Shown in pieces: positions 18,531 through 27,433 of a DNA stretch of 40,975 nucleotides. The DNA comes from UBA6544 sp049601975 (GTDB lineage Bacteria > Pseudomonadota > Alphaproteobacteria > UBA8366), in contig JBMYRC010000025.1 of assembly GCA_049601975.1 (NCBI GenBank), positions 1-40,975 of the forward strand, written 5' to 3'. Within the stretch, counting starts at the first letter, position 1. Each line of letters starts with the position of its first letter. Position numbers and translations under genes: made by a program. The notes below the pieces were generated by a model that was not told where the DNA came from, did no database searches, and was given only the letters and a program-made list of their open reading frames with translations.

Positions 18531-19766
18531 CTAGATTAGCGCGGCGCGGACACTCCGCAACCGCAGGAGCAACATGCCGACAATGACGAGATTGATCCCA
18601 TTCGCACCCGCACCGAGCATAAAAGCAAGAACATAACTACCACTCAAATCAAACAAGAATCCGCCGAACCAACCGCCAAGCGCCATGCCGATCCCACCAA
18701 AGAAAATCACTACGGCTGTACGTCGCCCGATCCCGACACTGGACAGATGATCTCGAATGACAACGGGGTAAAGGGGCAATATTCCCCCATACCCGATACC
18801 GAAAATAATCCCAATCAAATAGAGTCCAATTAAATTGTCGACGATCACAAACACGCCCACCATCGACGTCTGAATACAGGAGAAAAGAAAGAGAGTCGGC
18901 AGGCTCCCGAGCCGGTCCGAGACATAACCCATAATCGTGAGCCGCGTTACCCCCGCCACCAACAACGCCAGTGCCAAGACTTCTGCCGCACGCGCCGCCG
19001 GATGACCGATATCGGTCATATGCGAGACGATATGCGCCAAAGGAAGCGCCATCGCGACACAGCAACCGACGATACCGATGGATAAGGTCACCATCCATAT
19101 GGAGGCTGCAACACCACCGTTTCGGGTAAAATCGTCCATCTGATCGTCAACTTGGGGGGCGTTGGCTGCGGCTGGGACTAATCGACGCTCCCCAATGAAT
19201 TTCTTTTGCCAAAGAAAAACCAGGCTAATCGGCAACATCGTACAAAGCGTAAACACGCCAAAATAAAAATACGTCTCTCGCCATCCCACGTCGTCGTTAA
19301 AATAACGCACGACAGGTGGCCAAAAGGTGCCTGCAAATGCCTGCCCGGAAGCGACCACACCGGCAGCAAATCCGCGTCGCCGTTCGAATAAATTGACGAT
19401 ATTGGCCATCAAGGGAGAGAACAATGTCGCCTGCCCGAGAAACCCGAAGAGCAGCCCGTATGCCACCAGGAATTCCCACTGCGTCGACATACCGCTGACC
19501 ACGAAGGCACCGAGACCCATCATCACCGCACCCAACAGGATTAGCGGACCAATTCCGGAGCGATCGAACCATAAGCCCATGACAATCGCGCCAACTCCGG
19601 CACACAAAAATTGAACGGCATATGCGATGGACGGGATTGAGCGCGGCCAATCGAACTCGGCCGCAATGGGTTTGAGAACCACCACGAGCACGAAGATGCT
19701 ACCGCTGCCGATCAGCAACGCCAACATCGACGCCCACAGGACGATATAGCGATAATTCGCGGCCAA
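18531..19766 (-). CDS. MFS transporter, monocarboxylate/OFA-like
   Basis: A 411-aa inner-membrane protein with about 12 hydrophobic segments in two halves of six, joined by a charged loop near residues 185-215 (EFIGERRLVP to DDFTRNGG). The loop 2-3 signature appears as GLWFDRSGIGP. It resembles YbfB/OFA-type carriers for oxalate, formate or monocarboxylates; the substrate is unknown. No in-frame ATG precedes it: the likely start is TTG at 19766, with the parvulin gene 41 bases upstream, so the two may share a transcript. An ATG 13 codons in would delete part of the first helix and is less likely. Confidence 0.87.
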   Translation of the reverse strand: MAANYRYIVLWASMLALLIGSGSIFVLVVVLKPIAAEFDWPRSIPSIAYAVQFLCAGVGAIVMGLWFDRSGIGPLILLGAVMMGLGAFVVSGMSTQWEFLVAYGLLFGFLGQATLFSPLMANIVNLFERRRGFAAGVVASGQAFAGTFWPPVVRYFNDDVGWRETYFYFGVFTLCTMLPISLVFLWQKKFIGERRLVPAAANAPQVDDQMDDFTRNGGVAASIWMVTLSIGIVGCCVAMALPLAHIVSHMTDIGHPAARAAEVLALALLVAGVTRLTIMGYVSDRLGSLPTLFLFSCIQTSMVGVFVIVDNLIGLYLIGIIFGIGYGGILPLYPVVIRDHLSSVGIGRRTAVVIFFGGIGMALGGWFGGFLFDLSGSYVLAFMLGAGANGINLVIVGMLLLRLRSVRAALI

Positions 19767-19807
19767 CCGGCTTGCGATGGTGTTGACGATCCGACCGGCG
19801 GCCGGGA

Positions 19808-20128
19808 TTATGCGGTTCGCTGAATCAGATGATATCCAAACGCGGTTTCGATGACACCGCTAGAGTCACCGACCTCAAGGTCAAAGACTGCTTCGTCGAA
19901 TTCCGGCACCATGTCGCCGCGACCGAATGCACCGAGGCTGCCTCCGTCTTTAGCCGACGGGCATTCAGAATATTCAGCCGCTAAATCGGCGAATTCGAGG
20001 CCATTGACCAATTCCGCTGCGACCATCTGTATTCGCTCCAAAGCCTCATCTTTCGTGCGATCCGCACCAGCACTTTGCGCGCCCTTGTACATAACCAAGA
20101 TGTGCGACGCTTCGACTGTGTCCGCCAT
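19808..20128 (-). CDS. Parvulin-type peptidyl-prolyl isomerase
   Basis: A 106-aa stand-alone parvulin, about the minimum size of the PpiC domain. It contains EASHILVMYKG at the start, the EYSECPSAKDGGSLGAFGRGDMVPEFDEAVF core and the terminal GYHLIQR, all typical. There is no signal peptide, so it should act in the cytoplasm as a folding catalyst. Of two nearby ATGs, the second (20128, MADTVEASH) lies seven bases after GGGAGA and is preferred to 20134, which is only one base away. It is upstream of the MFS gene on the same strand and divergent from a small secreted-peptide ORF. Confidence 0.92.
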   Translation of the reverse strand: MADTVEASHILVMYKGAQSAGADRTKDEALERIQMVAAELVNGLEFADLAAEYSECPSAKDGGSLGAFGRGDMVPEFDEAVFDLEVGDSSGVIETAFGYHLIQRTA

Positions 20129-20266
20129 TTTCATTCTCCCAAGCGAGGATATTAAGACAATTTGCCGAGAACTATAATCGATGGAAAGCTCAGGTACACA
20201 TCAAATTGCACTTCGATACAAAAGGAATTTTCGTTATACTGTCGTTCGCCAAGATGAGAAAATGTC

Positions 20267-20428
20267 ATGCTCAAATTAATTGCGGTGATCGTCAACTTGG
20301 CGGGAACGCTCTGGCCCGCGCAAGCACAGCAGAGCTCCATCAGAGGGTTGGGCATCCACGCCCGCGCGGGAGGAGCAGACGAGGACATCGGGAAACCGAC
20401 CTATACGCCGAAACCGGCCACCTCTTAG
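20267..20428 (+). CDS. Putative tiny secreted peptide
   Basis: A 53-codon ORF, MLKLIAVIVNLAGTLWPAQA followed by about 33 residues ending PTYTPKPATS. The first 20 residues form a textbook signal peptide with an AQA cleavage site, leaving a short Gly/Pro-rich periplasmic peptide with no cysteine. A GAG lies eight bases before the ATG. The stop codon TAG at 20426-20428 overlaps the stop of the convergent alpha/beta hydrolase on the other strand (shared TTAG). No family is recognised. The signal peptide makes coding plausible, but the ORF could be chance in this GC-rich genome. Confidence 0.45.
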   Translation: MLKLIAVIVNLAGTLWPAQAQQSSIRGLGIHARAGGADEDIGKPTYTPKPATS

Positions 20429-21237
20429 GCGGCGCTCCCCGTCAGGAAACTCAGAACAGCGTCGTTGAACTCTGCCGGTGCCTCGATATTACAAAGATGC
20501 CCTGCGTCAGGTATTTCCACGAAATGCGCACCCGCTATTTTTGTCGCGATTTCGCGCCCCAGTTCCGGTCGGTTCAGTCGGTCGTCACCACCATATAGTA
20601 ACAGGGTTGGGACACGAATATCATCCAATGCCGCCGACCTGTCGTAATAGGTCGAGGCTTCAATTGTTTTAATATAACTCTCTTTATGGAGTATTGAGAT
20701 GCTGTCGACCAATTGCTGGAAATGGGCTTCGGTCGAGCGAGCACCCATCAGAGTTCGCGCAACAATAGGCGCTATATCTCTCGGCTCTTTGCCCTCTTCC
20801 ACCAGCGGCTTTTTGCGGAGCCGCACGAATTCCTCACGATCTTCCGGTGTCCTTTGGGTAAAGCTGGCGCGGGTACCAGACAGAGTGAGCGTTTTGACGC
20901 GATCCGGAGACCGAGCCATGAAATCTAACGCAATCCTCCCCCCCATTGAAAGACCTACAATATGTGCGGTCCGAACGCTCAAATGATCGAGGAGACGTAA
21001 AATATCTTTGGCGAAATCGCCAAAATCGAGCGGGCCGCTATAGTCGTCTGACAGGCCATATCCACGGGCATCCCAAGCGACGGCGTGAAACTTTTCCGCA
21101 AAAGCCGGCAATTGATCATGCCAATTCGTCCGATTGCCACCGATCCCGTGCAGAAACAATACAACGTCCCCCGTCCCCGAATGATCGTATGCGATACGGG
21201 GGTCTCCCGGCACGAAATCCGTTTGAATATCAGCCAT
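20425..21237 (-). CDS. Alpha/beta hydrolase
   Basis: A 270-aa serine hydrolase with nucleophile S97 in GLSMGG, oxyanion-hole motif HGIGG at 30-34, an Asp pair near 218 (YGGDDRLN) and catalytic H247 (DAGHLCNIE). The triad is complete. It resembles 3-oxoadipate enol-lactonase/RutD-like hydrolases in length and motifs. AAGGAG seven bases before the ATG gives a strong ribosome site. It follows the carbamoylase gene by 11 bases on the same strand and is the third gene of a probable amide/ureide degradation operon. The substrate is unknown. Confidence 0.92.
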   Translation of the reverse strand: MADIQTDFVPGDPRIAYDHSGTGDVVLFLHGIGGNRTNWHDQLPAFAEKFHAVAWDARGYGLSDDYSGPLDFGDFAKDILRLLDHLSVRTAHIVGLSMGGRIALDFMARSPDRVKTLTLSGTRASFTQRTPEDREEFVRLRKKPLVEEGKEPRDIAPIVARTLMGARSTEAHFQQLVDSISILHKESYIKTIEASTYYDRSAALDDIRVPTLLLYGGDDRLNRPELGREIATKIAGAHFVEIPDAGHLCNIEAPAEFNDAVLSFLTGSAA

Positions 21238-21248
21238 ATGCCTACTCC

Positions 21249-22484
21249 TTAGACGCGGCCCGCACGGTGCAGGAGTGTATGCAACAACACATCGGTTCCG
21301 GCAGCCAGATCTTCCGGCCGCGCGTTTTCCAACTCGTTGTGGCTAATACCATCTTCACACGGGATGAAGATCATGCCGGATGGGCAGACATGCGAAAGAT
21401 TGATGGCATCGTGGCCGGCACCCGAAAAGATATCCATGCAAGGAAAACCAAGCGCGCCGGACGCATCCCGCACCGCTTGGACGCAGGCGGGATCGAAGGT
21501 TACGGCATCGCGATGGCTGGTCTGTTGGATGTCGAGTCCGAGACCGCGTTCCTTGGCAATCACCTCGCATGCCGATTTCATCGCCTGCCCTGCCGCTGCC
21601 AGGGTATCGTTATCGGGATGACGGCTATCGATGGAGAAAATTACTTGACCTGGAATGGTGTTCCGCGAATTCGGTCGCACACGCAGGTGCCCAACGGTAA
21701 TCACTGGATGCGGATCGAACGCGAAGGCAGCATTGTCGACCGCATCGATCATCCGCGCCGCACCATGCATCGCGTCCTTACGCAGTACCATCGGCAAGGT
21801 ACCTGCGTGCCCCTCCTCTCCGGTCACCGTCACCATGTAACCCGTCGACGCCTGCGCACCCTCGACGGCACCGATCTGCAGGCCCTCCTTCTCCAGGATC
21901 GGGCCTTGTTCAATGTGAATTTCGAAAAAGCTGTCGATCTCGAATCCACCGACCGTCTCCGGTCCCGCGTAGCCAATCCGCTGTAATTCGTCACCGATGG
22001 AGTTTCCGTCTGCATCCGCCATCGACAGCGTGTCAGCGACGCTACGTTTACCGATAAACGCATTCGAGCCGACACAGCCCGCACCAAAGCGGGAACCTTC
22101 TTCATCAGTCCAACATACGACGTCGATGGGTCGCTCATGTTGGACGCCCGCATCGTTGAGGGTCCGCACGATCTCCAATCCCGACAACACGCCCAAGATA
22201 CCGTCGAACCGACCGCCAAGCGGTTGCGTGTCCAAATGGCTGCCCGTCATTACCGGAGCCGCGGTTTCATTGGTTCCCGCCCGCCGCGCAAAGATATTGC
22301 CGACGGCATCGACGCGCACTTCACACCCTGCTTCCTTCGACCACTGAACGAACAAGTCACGCGCCTTCTTGTCGTCGTCGGTTAACGCGAGACGCCCCAT
22401 GCCACCCTTCGGTGTCGCCCCAAATACCGCCATTTCCATATGCGCGTCCCAAAGGCGCTGCTGGTCCGTCCGCAAGTCGCTCAT
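21249..22484 (-). CDS. M20 Zn hydrolase, N-carbamoyl-L-amino-acid hydrolase-like
   Basis: A 411-aa amidohydrolase of the HyuC/AllC branch of M20 metallopeptidases, which use two divalent metals to cleave N-carbamoyl amides. Metal-site residues are H83 (GSHLDTQPLGG), D94 (RFDG), E129 (TDEEGSRFG), H190 (EIHIEQG) and H382 (GISHNE). All are present. I chose the ATG at 22484, whose ATGA overlaps the amidase stop, over the longer form starting at 22514. The gene is translationally coupled to the amidase and followed by an alpha/beta hydrolase, so an N-carbamoyl or ureido compound is the likely substrate. Confidence 0.92.
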   Translation of the reverse strand: MSDLRTDQQRLWDAHMEMAVFGATPKGGMGRLALTDDDKKARDLFVQWSKEAGCEVRVDAVGNIFARRAGTNETAAPVMTGSHLDTQPLGGRFDGILGVLSGLEIVRTLNDAGVQHERPIDVVCWTDEEGSRFGAGCVGSNAFIGKRSVADTLSMADADGNSIGDELQRIGYAGPETVGGFEIDSFFEIHIEQGPILEKEGLQIGAVEGAQASTGYMVTVTGEEGHAGTLPMVLRKDAMHGAARMIDAVDNAAFAFDPHPVITVGHLRVRPNSRNTIPGQVIFSIDSRHPDNDTLAAAGQAMKSACEVIAKERGLGLDIQQTSHRDAVTFDPACVQAVRDASGALGFPCMDIFSGAGHDAINLSHVCPSGMIFIPCEDGISHNELENARPEDLAAGTDVLLHTLLHRAGRV

Positions 22485-23821
22485 GCGGCTGCTCCCGCTT
22501 TCGTTTCGACCCATTTGGCGACACGGAACAGATGCGCGTCATCACCCTTGCGGGCCATCAACTGGATGCCAAAAGGCATGCCCGCCGGACCTTTGAGCAT
22601 TGGCAGACACAGTCCCGGCATCCCAAGAAGCGTCCATGGTGCTTGGAAGACCGGGCTCCCTGTCGTCTTAAAGCCGATCGGCGCCTCACCCGTCGCGGGT
22701 GGAACGATGAGTGCGTCATAATCGCGCATGGCTTCGTAAACATCGTCTCGAATGCCGTCCACAGCGTCCAACGCCCGCATGTATTCGAAGGCCGTGACTT
22801 CCTTGCCAAGGGCAATCCTATCGAGGGTCATCTGCTCCATGCGTGGCGGTTTTCGATCCACCTCGTCGCCAAAATAATACGCGACGCCCGCACCCATGAT
22901 CTTGTCGTGATGACCAAGCAAATCACCAAAGCTATCCGGAAGCCCCACTTCTTCGACAGTTCCTCCGAGCTTGCGGACAAATGCCTCGAAGGTTTTGAAT
23001 GTCTCCGGGTCACCTTCATGCCACGCTGGAGTGCGCGCGAAGCCAATACGCGGCGCGCCGTCTAATGGCCGCGCCACGGCATCCTGCAAATTAAAATTCG
23101 GATTTCCCCGCATCTCTTCGTCGCGCGGGTCGTAGACCATCAATACGTCGCTCAGCAGCGCCAAATCCTCGAGGCTGCGAGCCAGGGGTCCGACATGATC
23201 GAGCTTGCGGGAGATCGCGCTCACCCCCACACAGGATATCGATCCGAATGTCGGCTTGTAGCCATAGATCCCGCAGAAAGAAGCTGGCCGGAGAGTAGAC
23301 CCCGATGTCTGCGAGCCGAGTGCCATGAGCACCATGTGATCGCCAACCGAGGCACAAGAACCACTGGACGAGCCACCGGGCGTGCGTTCCGGGTCATGGG
23401 GATTGCGGGTCTTGCTCGGCGTCATCATGGCTATTTCGGTTGAGACCGCCTTACCGATAATCACTGCGCCTGCCTGACGCAGTAATTGCGCTACGAACGA
23501 GTCCACCGCAGGGCGTCGCCCTTCAAACAGGCGGCTCCCATTCTCCGTCGGCATGTCGGATGTGTCGAAGATATCCTTTAGGGCGACGGGAACTCCATGT
23601 AAGGGGCCAATTGCACCTCCAGCCGCGCGTTGCCGATCACATTCACGCGCTTGCGCCAATGCATGTTCAGAATCGAGATATGCCCAGGCCTGTACCGTCG
23701 CCTCCCGCGCCTCGATCCGGTCCAGACACGCCTTCGTCAGCGCTTCGGACGTTATATTGCCCGCCGCTATCTCCGCGGCTGCTTCATGTGCAGCCAGCTC
23801 GTTCAAAGGGTGATTTCTCAT
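22481..23821 (-). CDS. Amidase signature family hydrolase
   Basis: A 446-aa amidase (GatA/AtzE-like length). The Ser-cisSer-Lys triad is visible: K82 in VALKDIFDT, the cis-Ser in GGSSSGS at 149-155, and nucleophile S175 in SQTSGSTLRPA. It would hydrolyse a small amide to acid and ammonia in the cytoplasm. The ATG has GGAG nine bases upstream and overlaps the stop of the decayed DUF2336 gene by four bases. The stop overlaps the carbamoylase start, so amidase, carbamoylase and alpha/beta hydrolase form an operon for nitrogen-rich compound degradation. It is not a glutamyl-tRNA amidotransferase subunit, since no gatB or gatC is near. Confidence 0.92.
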   Translation of the reverse strand: MRNHPLNELAAHEAAAEIAAGNITSEALTKACLDRIEAREATVQAWAYLDSEHALAQARECDRQRAAGGAIGPLHGVPVALKDIFDTSDMPTENGSRLFEGRRPAVDSFVAQLLRQAGAVIIGKAVSTEIAMMTPSKTRNPHDPERTPGGSSSGSCASVGDHMVLMALGSQTSGSTLRPASFCGIYGYKPTFGSISCVGVSAISRKLDHVGPLARSLEDLALLSDVLMVYDPRDEEMRGNPNFNLQDAVARPLDGAPRIGFARTPAWHEGDPETFKTFEAFVRKLGGTVEEVGLPDSFGDLLGHHDKIMGAGVAYYFGDEVDRKPPRMEQMTLDRIALGKEVTAFEYMRALDAVDGIRDDVYEAMRDYDALIVPPATGEAPIGFKTTGSPVFQAPWTLLGMPGLCLPMLKGPAGMPFGIQLMARKGDDAHLFRVAKWVETKAGAAA

Positions 23822-24798
23822 GGGGATAATCTCCGGTAATGGACACGAAGTTTACGATATAGCGGGCACCTACTACAGGCCAAGCATTCGCAACGCCGAG
23901 CGATAATCCGACGACCGGTTCGCTGCCGCAGGATAACGCTAAACAGGCGCACCACGCCCTCTTCCAAGGCATCACGGAGTAAACTGGGCGTTGCTTGTCC
24001 GCCTTCGCTTAATATTGCAACCGACCGTGATGCGGCATTGGATCGTTGTCGCGCCTCGGTACGGCTAGTCTCTTCCTCGATGGGGTCATCCCATAATCGA
24101 GACAACTCATTTTCAACAATCTCGAAATTCTCAACTATAGGCTGCCGCAACGCGTCGAAAACCCAGAGATATAACCATTTCGCCAAATCGAAGGGAAGAC
24201 CTTCATGACGAAGGATCGGCTTTTGATATGCATCAATCCGCCGCCATTATTCAATCGACACTCCAAGATCACTCACGATATTTAGGCCGTGGCGTTCTGA
24301 GGCAGCGAGTCACAACTTATAGTTGCTGTGCGCGACCAACGCATCGGAGACTGTGCCCGGGATATTCTCCCGGAGCGCTACCGCGAGCTGTTGCTCTTGC
24401 GCCCGCGTTTGCACCACCTCGATTAATTGCTCGTCTTCCAGCGCACGACTGCGTGTTAGGATCGGATACGCGACTTCGATTTCATCATTTGCCAAAGCAA
24501 CGACAAGGTCGCTTGGTGCGTCGTCGAACTCAGCAAGTTGAGCACTTAATTTGCGACGAACCGCCAATTCGGCATCGCTAATGACCCGACGTAGAATATC
24601 GAATATCAGCGAGCGTTCGCGTTCCGACAGCGCACTCTGCCCGGCATAGAATAGATCGGCGATCGTCTCCGCTAAGTCGCGTCGACCAGTGCGGGTCTTC
24701 TGTTCAGCCAACCGATACATCCGATCCCTATCGAATTCTTCGGTTTCGGCGGAACTCACCTCTCCATCTGCATTATCTTCCGACATATCGTCAGTCAT
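23818..24798 (-). pseudogene. DUF2336-domain protein, interrupted by two nonsense codons
   Basis: A remnant of the DUF2336 family, common in Rhodospirillales and other alphaproteobacteria with unknown role. The N-terminal half is very typical (GRRDLAETIADLF, LSERERSLIFDILRRV, SDLVVALANDEIEVAYP). After AHSNYKL comes TGA at 24310-24312, then 20 in-frame codons, then TAA at 24247-24249, then the conserved RIDAYQKPILR, LPFDLAKWLYLWV and ALRQPIVENFEI in the same frame. In relatives the second stop falls on a Glu, so a single base change (GAA to TAA) explains it. The C-terminal end (after about RQRTGRRII) also looks unlike the family. The start at 24798 is the most likely. Confidence 0.8.
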
Positions 24799-24931
24799 AA
24801 ATCCGCAACCAAGGCCGCGATAAAGTGCCGCGCTTGGACCGCCCGTGTAACTAAGTCTCGCACGAAAGCCGCCGAATTTAAAAGTAATTGCGCGACAGGA
24901 CCCAAAATACCTTGGGGTTGTTAACGACCGA

Positions 24932-25252
24932 TTAAAGGTCCGCTTTCCCGCCACCAAGGCAATCGGGAGATTGGCGCACGACACCGCCTTTCCGCTCCCA
25001 CTCCTCTTGCGTCAGTGTCTCCATCGACAATGCGTGGAGTGGTCCGGCCAACTCATCCTTTAAAATGCCATTGACGGTTTGATGGCGACGAACCCTAGGC
25101 ACACCTGAGAAAGTATCGGTGACGATCACCAGCTTAAAATGCGATTCCGAACCTGGTGGAACACTGTGCATATAGCTTTCATTGACCACCATTAGATGGC
25201 TGGGCGCCAAAGCCTCGTTGATCTTGGTTTCGATCGTTTGCTGTACAGTCAT
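24932..25252 (-). CDS. bolA: BolA-family protein
   Basis: A 106-aa BolA protein with the class II KH-like fold. Visible features are the N-terminal IETKINEALAPSHLMVVNES, the SHFKLVIVTDTFSGVPRVRRHQTV core, and ILKDELAGPLHALSMETLTQEEW, where the conserved His (HALS) is the usual glutaredoxin/Fe-S ligand. It would partner with a monothiol glutaredoxin in Fe-S or iron homeostasis. AGGGGAAAACC before the ATG gives a good ribosome site. The next gene upstream diverges (sugar-island E1 alpha) across a 175-base gap with no clear sigma-70 consensus. A long chain of minus-strand genes follows, the DUF2336 remnant first. Confidence 0.92.
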   Translation of the reverse strand: MTVQQTIETKINEALAPSHLMVVNESYMHSVPPGSESHFKLVIVTDTFSGVPRVRRHQTVNGILKDELAGPLHALSMETLTQEEWERKGGVVRQSPDCLGGGKADL

Positions 25253-25427
25253 GGTTTTCCCCTATTCCAGCGCTGCCTCATCAATAAATGATGTTTTCCA
25301 TCCAGATTCCAAGTCATCTACCACATGGCGTAATATTGTAGCCGAAACCCTCGATATTTAGTATTAACTTAATGGTGACTCGAATTTAGCATCGTATACA
25401 CAGAATAAGTACCGAATAGCCAATCAG

Positions 25428-26372
25428 TTGACCGAAAATCAGCAAGAAACGCTCTATCGCAGTCTCTATCGCATCCGTCGCGTCGAAGAAGAAATTATTC
25501 GCCTATACCCTTCTGATCGCATCAAAAGTCCGGTTCATCTATCCATTGGCCAGGAAGCGGTCTCAGTGGGTATCTGTGCCGCGCTGGATCCGGCGGATAT
25601 CGTGTTCGGCACGTATCGAGGACACGCGCTGTATCTCGCCAAAGGCGGCGACCTTAACGCGATGATGGCTGAATTGTACGGAAAGTCAGACGGCAGCGCG
25701 CGCGGTAAGGCGGGCTCCATGCACCTGATTGACCTGTCCGTCGGTATGATGGGCACTTCGGCGATAGTCGCGACAACCATTCCGCAAGCAGTGGGTTACG
25801 CACTAGCCATCAAAATGCGCAAGCAGAAGACCGCCGTCATTGTGTTTTTTGGAGATGGGGCGACAGACGAGGGCGTTTTTCACGAAAGTCTGAATTTCGC
25901 GGCACTCAAACAACTGCCCGTCCTCTTCGTTTGTGAGAATAACGGTTACGCCATTTATTCCCCAACACGGGACCGAATGCCGGACGTGAATTTCTGCGAG
26001 AGGGCAGAGAGTTATCGCATCCCGGCAAATCGTGTCGAGAGCGGATCAACAGTGGAGATTCGCGATGCGACGGCAGAGGCCTTGGAGAAAATCCGAAACG
26101 GTAACGGTCCGCAATTTCTGGAATGCCTAACCGCGCGCTGGCGCGACCATGTCGGCCCCGACGAAGATCGTGTTTGGAAATACCGTCCCGATGATGAGTT
26201 GGACGACTGGATTGCCCGTGACGACATGGCCCGGATTGCCGGTGAATTGCCGACCGAGCGCCGGAATGAAATCCATGCGGATGTGGAATCGGAGATCGCC
26301 GAAGCAATCGCTTTCGCCGAGGCGAGCCCCTACCCTGCGGAAGAGGAGATCTTCGATCATGTCTTCCGCTGA
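25428..26372 (+). CDS. TPP-dependent 2-oxoacid dehydrogenase E1 alpha-like subunit
   Basis: A 314-aa E1 alpha homologue (pyruvate/acetoin dehydrogenase type). The TPP motif runs from GDG (142-144) to NN (171-172) in GDGATDEGVFHESLNF and CENNGYA. HLSIGQEA, YRGHALYLAKG and GKAGSMHL are also conserved. With the next gene it would form the alpha2beta2 core that decarboxylates a 2-oxoacid on TPP. No lipoyl E2, E3 or E1-domain fusion is in the window, and this gene begins a sugar-nucleotide operon, so a carboligase role on a sugar is proposed rather than oxidative decarboxylation. The start is TTG at 25428; no in-frame ATG or GTG is upstream before a stop. Confidence 0.9.
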   Translation: MTENQQETLYRSLYRIRRVEEEIIRLYPSDRIKSPVHLSIGQEAVSVGICAALDPADIVFGTYRGHALYLAKGGDLNAMMAELYGKSDGSARGKAGSMHLIDLSVGMMGTSAIVATTIPQAVGYALAIKMRKQKTAVIVFFGDGATDEGVFHESLNFAALKQLPVLFVCENNGYAIYSPTRDRMPDVNFCERAESYRIPANRVESGSTVEIRDATAEALEKIRNGNGPQFLECLTARWRDHVGPDEDRVWKYRPDDELDDWIARDDMARIAGELPTERRNEIHADVESEIAEAIAFAEASPYPAEEEIFDHVFR

Positions 26373-27420
26373 AACGCCCAATCGGGAACTCAGCTACAGC
26401 GAAGCCTTGCACGAAGCCGTGCATCAAGAGATGTCCCGCGATCCAGACGTCTTTGTCTTCGGGCTTGGTGTCGACGATGCGCGTGGCATGTACGGCACGA
26501 CGGCGGGTCTGCACGACGACTTCGGAGCCAACCGCAATTTCGACACGCCATTGGCCGAGGATGCGATGACCGGCGTTGCCATCGGCGCGGCGCTTGCCGG
26601 TATGCGCCCCATTCATGTGCATCAACGGATGGATTTCCTGCTGCTTTGTATGAACCAGTTGGTGAATATTGCTGCCAAGACATCGTACATGTTCGCGGGC
26701 GCTTGCAATGTCCCCATCGTCGTACGTGGCATCATCGGCCGCAGTTGGGGGCAAGGGGCACAGCACAGCCAAGCCATTCATTCCTATTTCATGCATGTGC
26801 CGGGAATCAAAGTCGTGGCACCGACGACGCCGCACGACGCGAAAGGTTGCATGATCGCGGCCATCCGAGACGACAACCCGGTCGTCTTCATGGAACACCG
26901 CATGCTGTACGGCAATCGCGGCGTCGTTCCAGAAGCCCAGTATGAAGTTCCGTTTGGCGAAGCCCGCCTCCTTACCGAAGGGGACGACGTCACCATCGTC
27001 GGCATCAGCCACATGGTCGTCGAGTGCCTGCGCGCAGCCCGTGCGCTGAAAGACAACGGTATCTCGGCCGAAGTGATCGATCCCGTTAGCCTTGCCCCAC
27101 TGGACATCGATACCATCGCGGCATCGGTGCGAAAGACCGGACATCTCTTGATCGTCGACACTAGCTGGACAACCTGCGGTGCCGGCAGCGAGATCGTAGC
27201 GCAATTGGTAGAATTGTTCGGTAGCGAAGGTATCCCCAAGATGAAGCGGTTGGGATATGCGCCGACCCCCTGTCCCACCACGCGCCCGCTCGAGGATATT
27301 TATTACCCAAGCGGGCGGACCATTGCGGAAGCAGCCTATGGGCTCATCCATGGCTGTGACGATTGGATCGCGCCGGAGATCGAGGCACGGGAAATCGCCG
27401 AGTTCCGCGGCCCGTTCTAA
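26359..27420 (+). CDS. TPP-dependent 2-oxoacid dehydrogenase E1 beta-like subunit
   Basis: A 353-aa E1 beta homologue. The TPP-activating Glu is E67 (FDTPLAEDAM) and the conserved His is H136 in GQGAQHSQ. The helix usually starting E-x-Q-F-x-D is HQRMDFLLLCMNQLVN here, a variant I associate with E1 beta proteins in surface-polysaccharide loci rather than energy metabolism. The C-terminal half (transketolase-C domain) is complete. The ATG at 26359 lies 13 bases after GAGGAG and overlaps the alpha gene by 14 bases, so the subunits are coupled. A longer upstream reading frame reaching 26149 is an overlap with alpha, not an N-terminus. Confidence 0.9.
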   Translation: MSSAETPNRELSYSEALHEAVHQEMSRDPDVFVFGLGVDDARGMYGTTAGLHDDFGANRNFDTPLAEDAMTGVAIGAALAGMRPIHVHQRMDFLLLCMNQLVNIAAKTSYMFAGACNVPIVVRGIIGRSWGQGAQHSQAIHSYFMHVPGIKVVAPTTPHDAKGCMIAAIRDDNPVVFMEHRMLYGNRGVVPEAQYEVPFGEARLLTEGDDVTIVGISHMVVECLRAARALKDNGISAEVIDPVSLAPLDIDTIAASVRKTGHLLIVDTSWTTCGAGSEIVAQLVELFGSEGIPKMKRLGYAPTPCPTTRPLEDIYYPSGRTIAEAAYGLIHGCDDWIAPEIEAREIAEFRGPF

Positions 27421-27433
27421 AGGAAATACTGGG

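Noticed and set aside
20946..21986. 346-residue open frame on the plus strand
   Set aside because: Antisense to the alpha/beta hydrolase and carbamoylase genes, whose catalytic residues are all present; no recognisable domain.
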